From NCBI GenBank assembly GCA_016780605.1, contig JADHLS010000185.1:1-8610 (forward strand): a stretch of 8,610 nucleotides of DNA. Direction: 5' to 3'. Below the pieces are notes generated by a model. It saw only the letters and a program-made list of their open reading frames with translations, was not told where the DNA came from and searched no databases. Shown here piece after piece: positions 7,474-8,610 of the stretch. Within the stretch, counting starts at the first letter, position 1. The number at the start of each line of letters is the position of its first letter. The stretch is from Reyranella sp. (GTDB lineage Bacteria > Pseudomonadota > Alphaproteobacteria > Reyranellales > Reyranellaceae). Made by a program: the position numbers and the translations under genes.

Positions 7474-8610
7474 ATGTCGGGAAGCACCAAATTTCTGTTG
7501 TTCGCCACCGCGCTTCTGGTCGCGGTGGTGGGCTATCTGGCGGTCGACCATCTCGGCCTGATTCCGCAGTCGCGGCCGGCGACGACGAGGGCCCCGGCAT
7601 CCGCTGCGCCCAAGGCGCCCGTTGCCGCGCCGCCAACCGCGGCAGCCGGCGCCGCCAGCGATCCCGCCCTGACCAAGGTCTACGAAGAGTGCGTGTCGAC
7701 CCTCTTCCCGACGCAGGCCGACGCCCAGCGCCGTGCCGCTGCCTGCTCCGCCGCCCTGCAGAGCCGCCAGCTCAAGCCCGAGGAGATTGCCCTGGCGCGG
7801 CTGACGCGCGGCATCGCCCGCACCGCGCTCGGCGACAAGGCCCTGGCAGGCGAGGATTATATCGATGCGGTGCAGCGTTACGATCACCTGATCGATCCGG
7901 CCAATCCCGACGCGCTGACCCTCTACCGACACGCGGCCGCCCTGGCCGGCGCCGGCCAGACCGACAAGGCACTGGACGAGTACAGCGCCGCCATCAAGGC
8001 CAATCCCAAGGCCTCGCTCGCCTTCCTCGGCCGCGGCGTGCTGCTGGCCGAGCGCAAGCGCTCCTATGACCGCGCCATCGAGGACTTCGACAAGGTGCTG
8101 ACGCTCGAGCCCGACAATGTCGAGGCGCTGATCAGCCGCGGCGATGCTTTCTCGCAGCTAGGCGATATGGGACGCGCCATGGTCGATCTCAACCGTGCGG
8201 TCGCGCTGGCGCCGCAATCGGCGGTACCGTTGCTCAGCCGCGGCCAGGCGGAGAGCCGCCGTGGCAACAACGCCGGCGCCGAGCGCGACTACGAGGCGGC
8301 GCTGAAGATCGATCCGCGCAACGCCGACGCCATGATCAATCTTGCCGCCATCCAGTCGATGCAGGGCAAGTCGGACGATGCAGTGAAGCTGCTCGATCAG
8401 GCGATCGCGATCGACAGCAGCAATCCTCTGGCCTTCTACAATCGCGGCTATGCCTGGTTCGCGCTCAAGGGCTACGACAAGGCGATCGCCGACTACGGCA
8501 AGGCGATCGAGCTCGAGCCGCGCCTGGGCCTGGCCTACAACAACCGGGCGCTGAGCCGCGCCGTCGCCGGCACAGACCTCGTCGCCGCATTGAACAACAG
8601 CGACCAGGCG
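7474..8610 (+). CDS. Membrane-anchored tetratricopeptide-repeat protein, 3' end beyond window
   Basis: 379 codons are present and the frame is open at the right edge. An N-terminal hydrophobic segment (about residues 7-24) acts as signal anchor or signal peptide, followed by an Ala/Pro-rich linker (about 31-62). A short helical region holds Cys73 and Cys91, 18 residues apart, possibly a disulfide if exported. TPR-like units follow: a degenerate one at about 102-145, then 146-179, 180-214 (one extra residue), 215-248, 249-282, 283-316 and 317-350, with an eighth cut off at 351-379. The unit at 317-350 is near consensus (NPLAFYNRGYAW, DKAIADYGKAIELEP). TPR domains bind other proteins; the partner is not evident. 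Start fixed by a strong ribosome site. Likely faces the periplasm, by inference from the anchor and linker. No enzymatic domain is visible in the part present. Confidence 0.9.
   Translation, partial: MSGSTKFLLFATALLVAVVGYLAVDHLGLIPQSRPATTRAPASAAPKAPVAAPPTAAAGAASDPALTKVYEECVSTLFPTQADAQRRAAACSAALQSRQLKPEEIALARLTRGIARTALGDKALAGEDYIDAVQRYDHLIDPANPDALTLYRHAAALAGAGQTDKALDEYSAAIKANPKASLAFLGRGVLLAERKRSYDRAIEDFDKVLTLEPDNVEALISRGDAFSQLGDMGRAMVDLNRAVALAPQSAVPLLSRGQAESRRGNNAGAERDYEAALKIDPRNADAMINLAAIQSMQGKSDDAVKLLDQAIAIDSSNPLAFYNRGYAWFALKGYDKAIADYGKAIELEPRLGLAYNNRALSRAVAGTDLVAALNNSDQA

Noticed and set aside
1..8610. CRISPR arrays, insertion sequences, tRNA or rRNA genes, toxin-antitoxin or defence systems
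   Set aside because: No regularly spaced repeats, terminal inverted repeats, transposase motifs or RNA gene signatures were seen; the window is filled by five ordinary-looking coding genes.

Overview
The window is GC-rich, gene-dense bacterial chromosome. Protein style (Ala/Pro-rich linkers, a class III cyclase of the kind abundant in Bradyrhizobium/Mesorhizobium-like genomes, a CocE/NonD hydrolase, TPR envelope proteins) suggests a soil or environmental alphaproteobacterium. This is an inference from codon and protein style; no rRNA or other marker gene is present to prove it.

Layout: (a) 1-3695, minus strand: a two-gene tripartite efflux operon. A membrane fusion protein is followed, with a 4-bp ATGA overlap, by an RND-type inner-membrane pump that runs off the left edge after 843 codons. 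No outer-membrane channel and no TetR/LysR-type regulator is visible. (b) 3696-3872: a 177-bp divergent intergenic region. (c) 3873-5447, plus strand: a membrane-anchored class III nucleotide cyclase with the catalytic domain at the N-terminus, one transmembrane helix, and a C-terminal, probably periplasmic part built of three copies of a two-cysteine repeat. (d) 5444-7381, minus strand: a CocE/NonD-family serine hydrolase that converges on the cyclase; the two stop codons share the tetranucleotide CTAG. (e) 7382-7473: a 92-bp divergent intergenic region. (f) 7474 to the right edge, plus strand: a membrane-anchored TPR protein, truncated by the window end.

The efflux pair is a clear functional unit. 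The other genes are single transcription units with no evident shared pathway. The least ordinary item is the cyclase: its sensor-like region follows the catalytic domain and membrane helix instead of preceding them, it is made of a triplicated Cys-pair module, and the usual adenine-recognising lysine is replaced by asparagine. No mobile element, CRISPR array, tRNA, rRNA or convincing intrinsic terminator was seen. Several very long open frames antisense to the real genes are codon-bias shadows and are not annotated.
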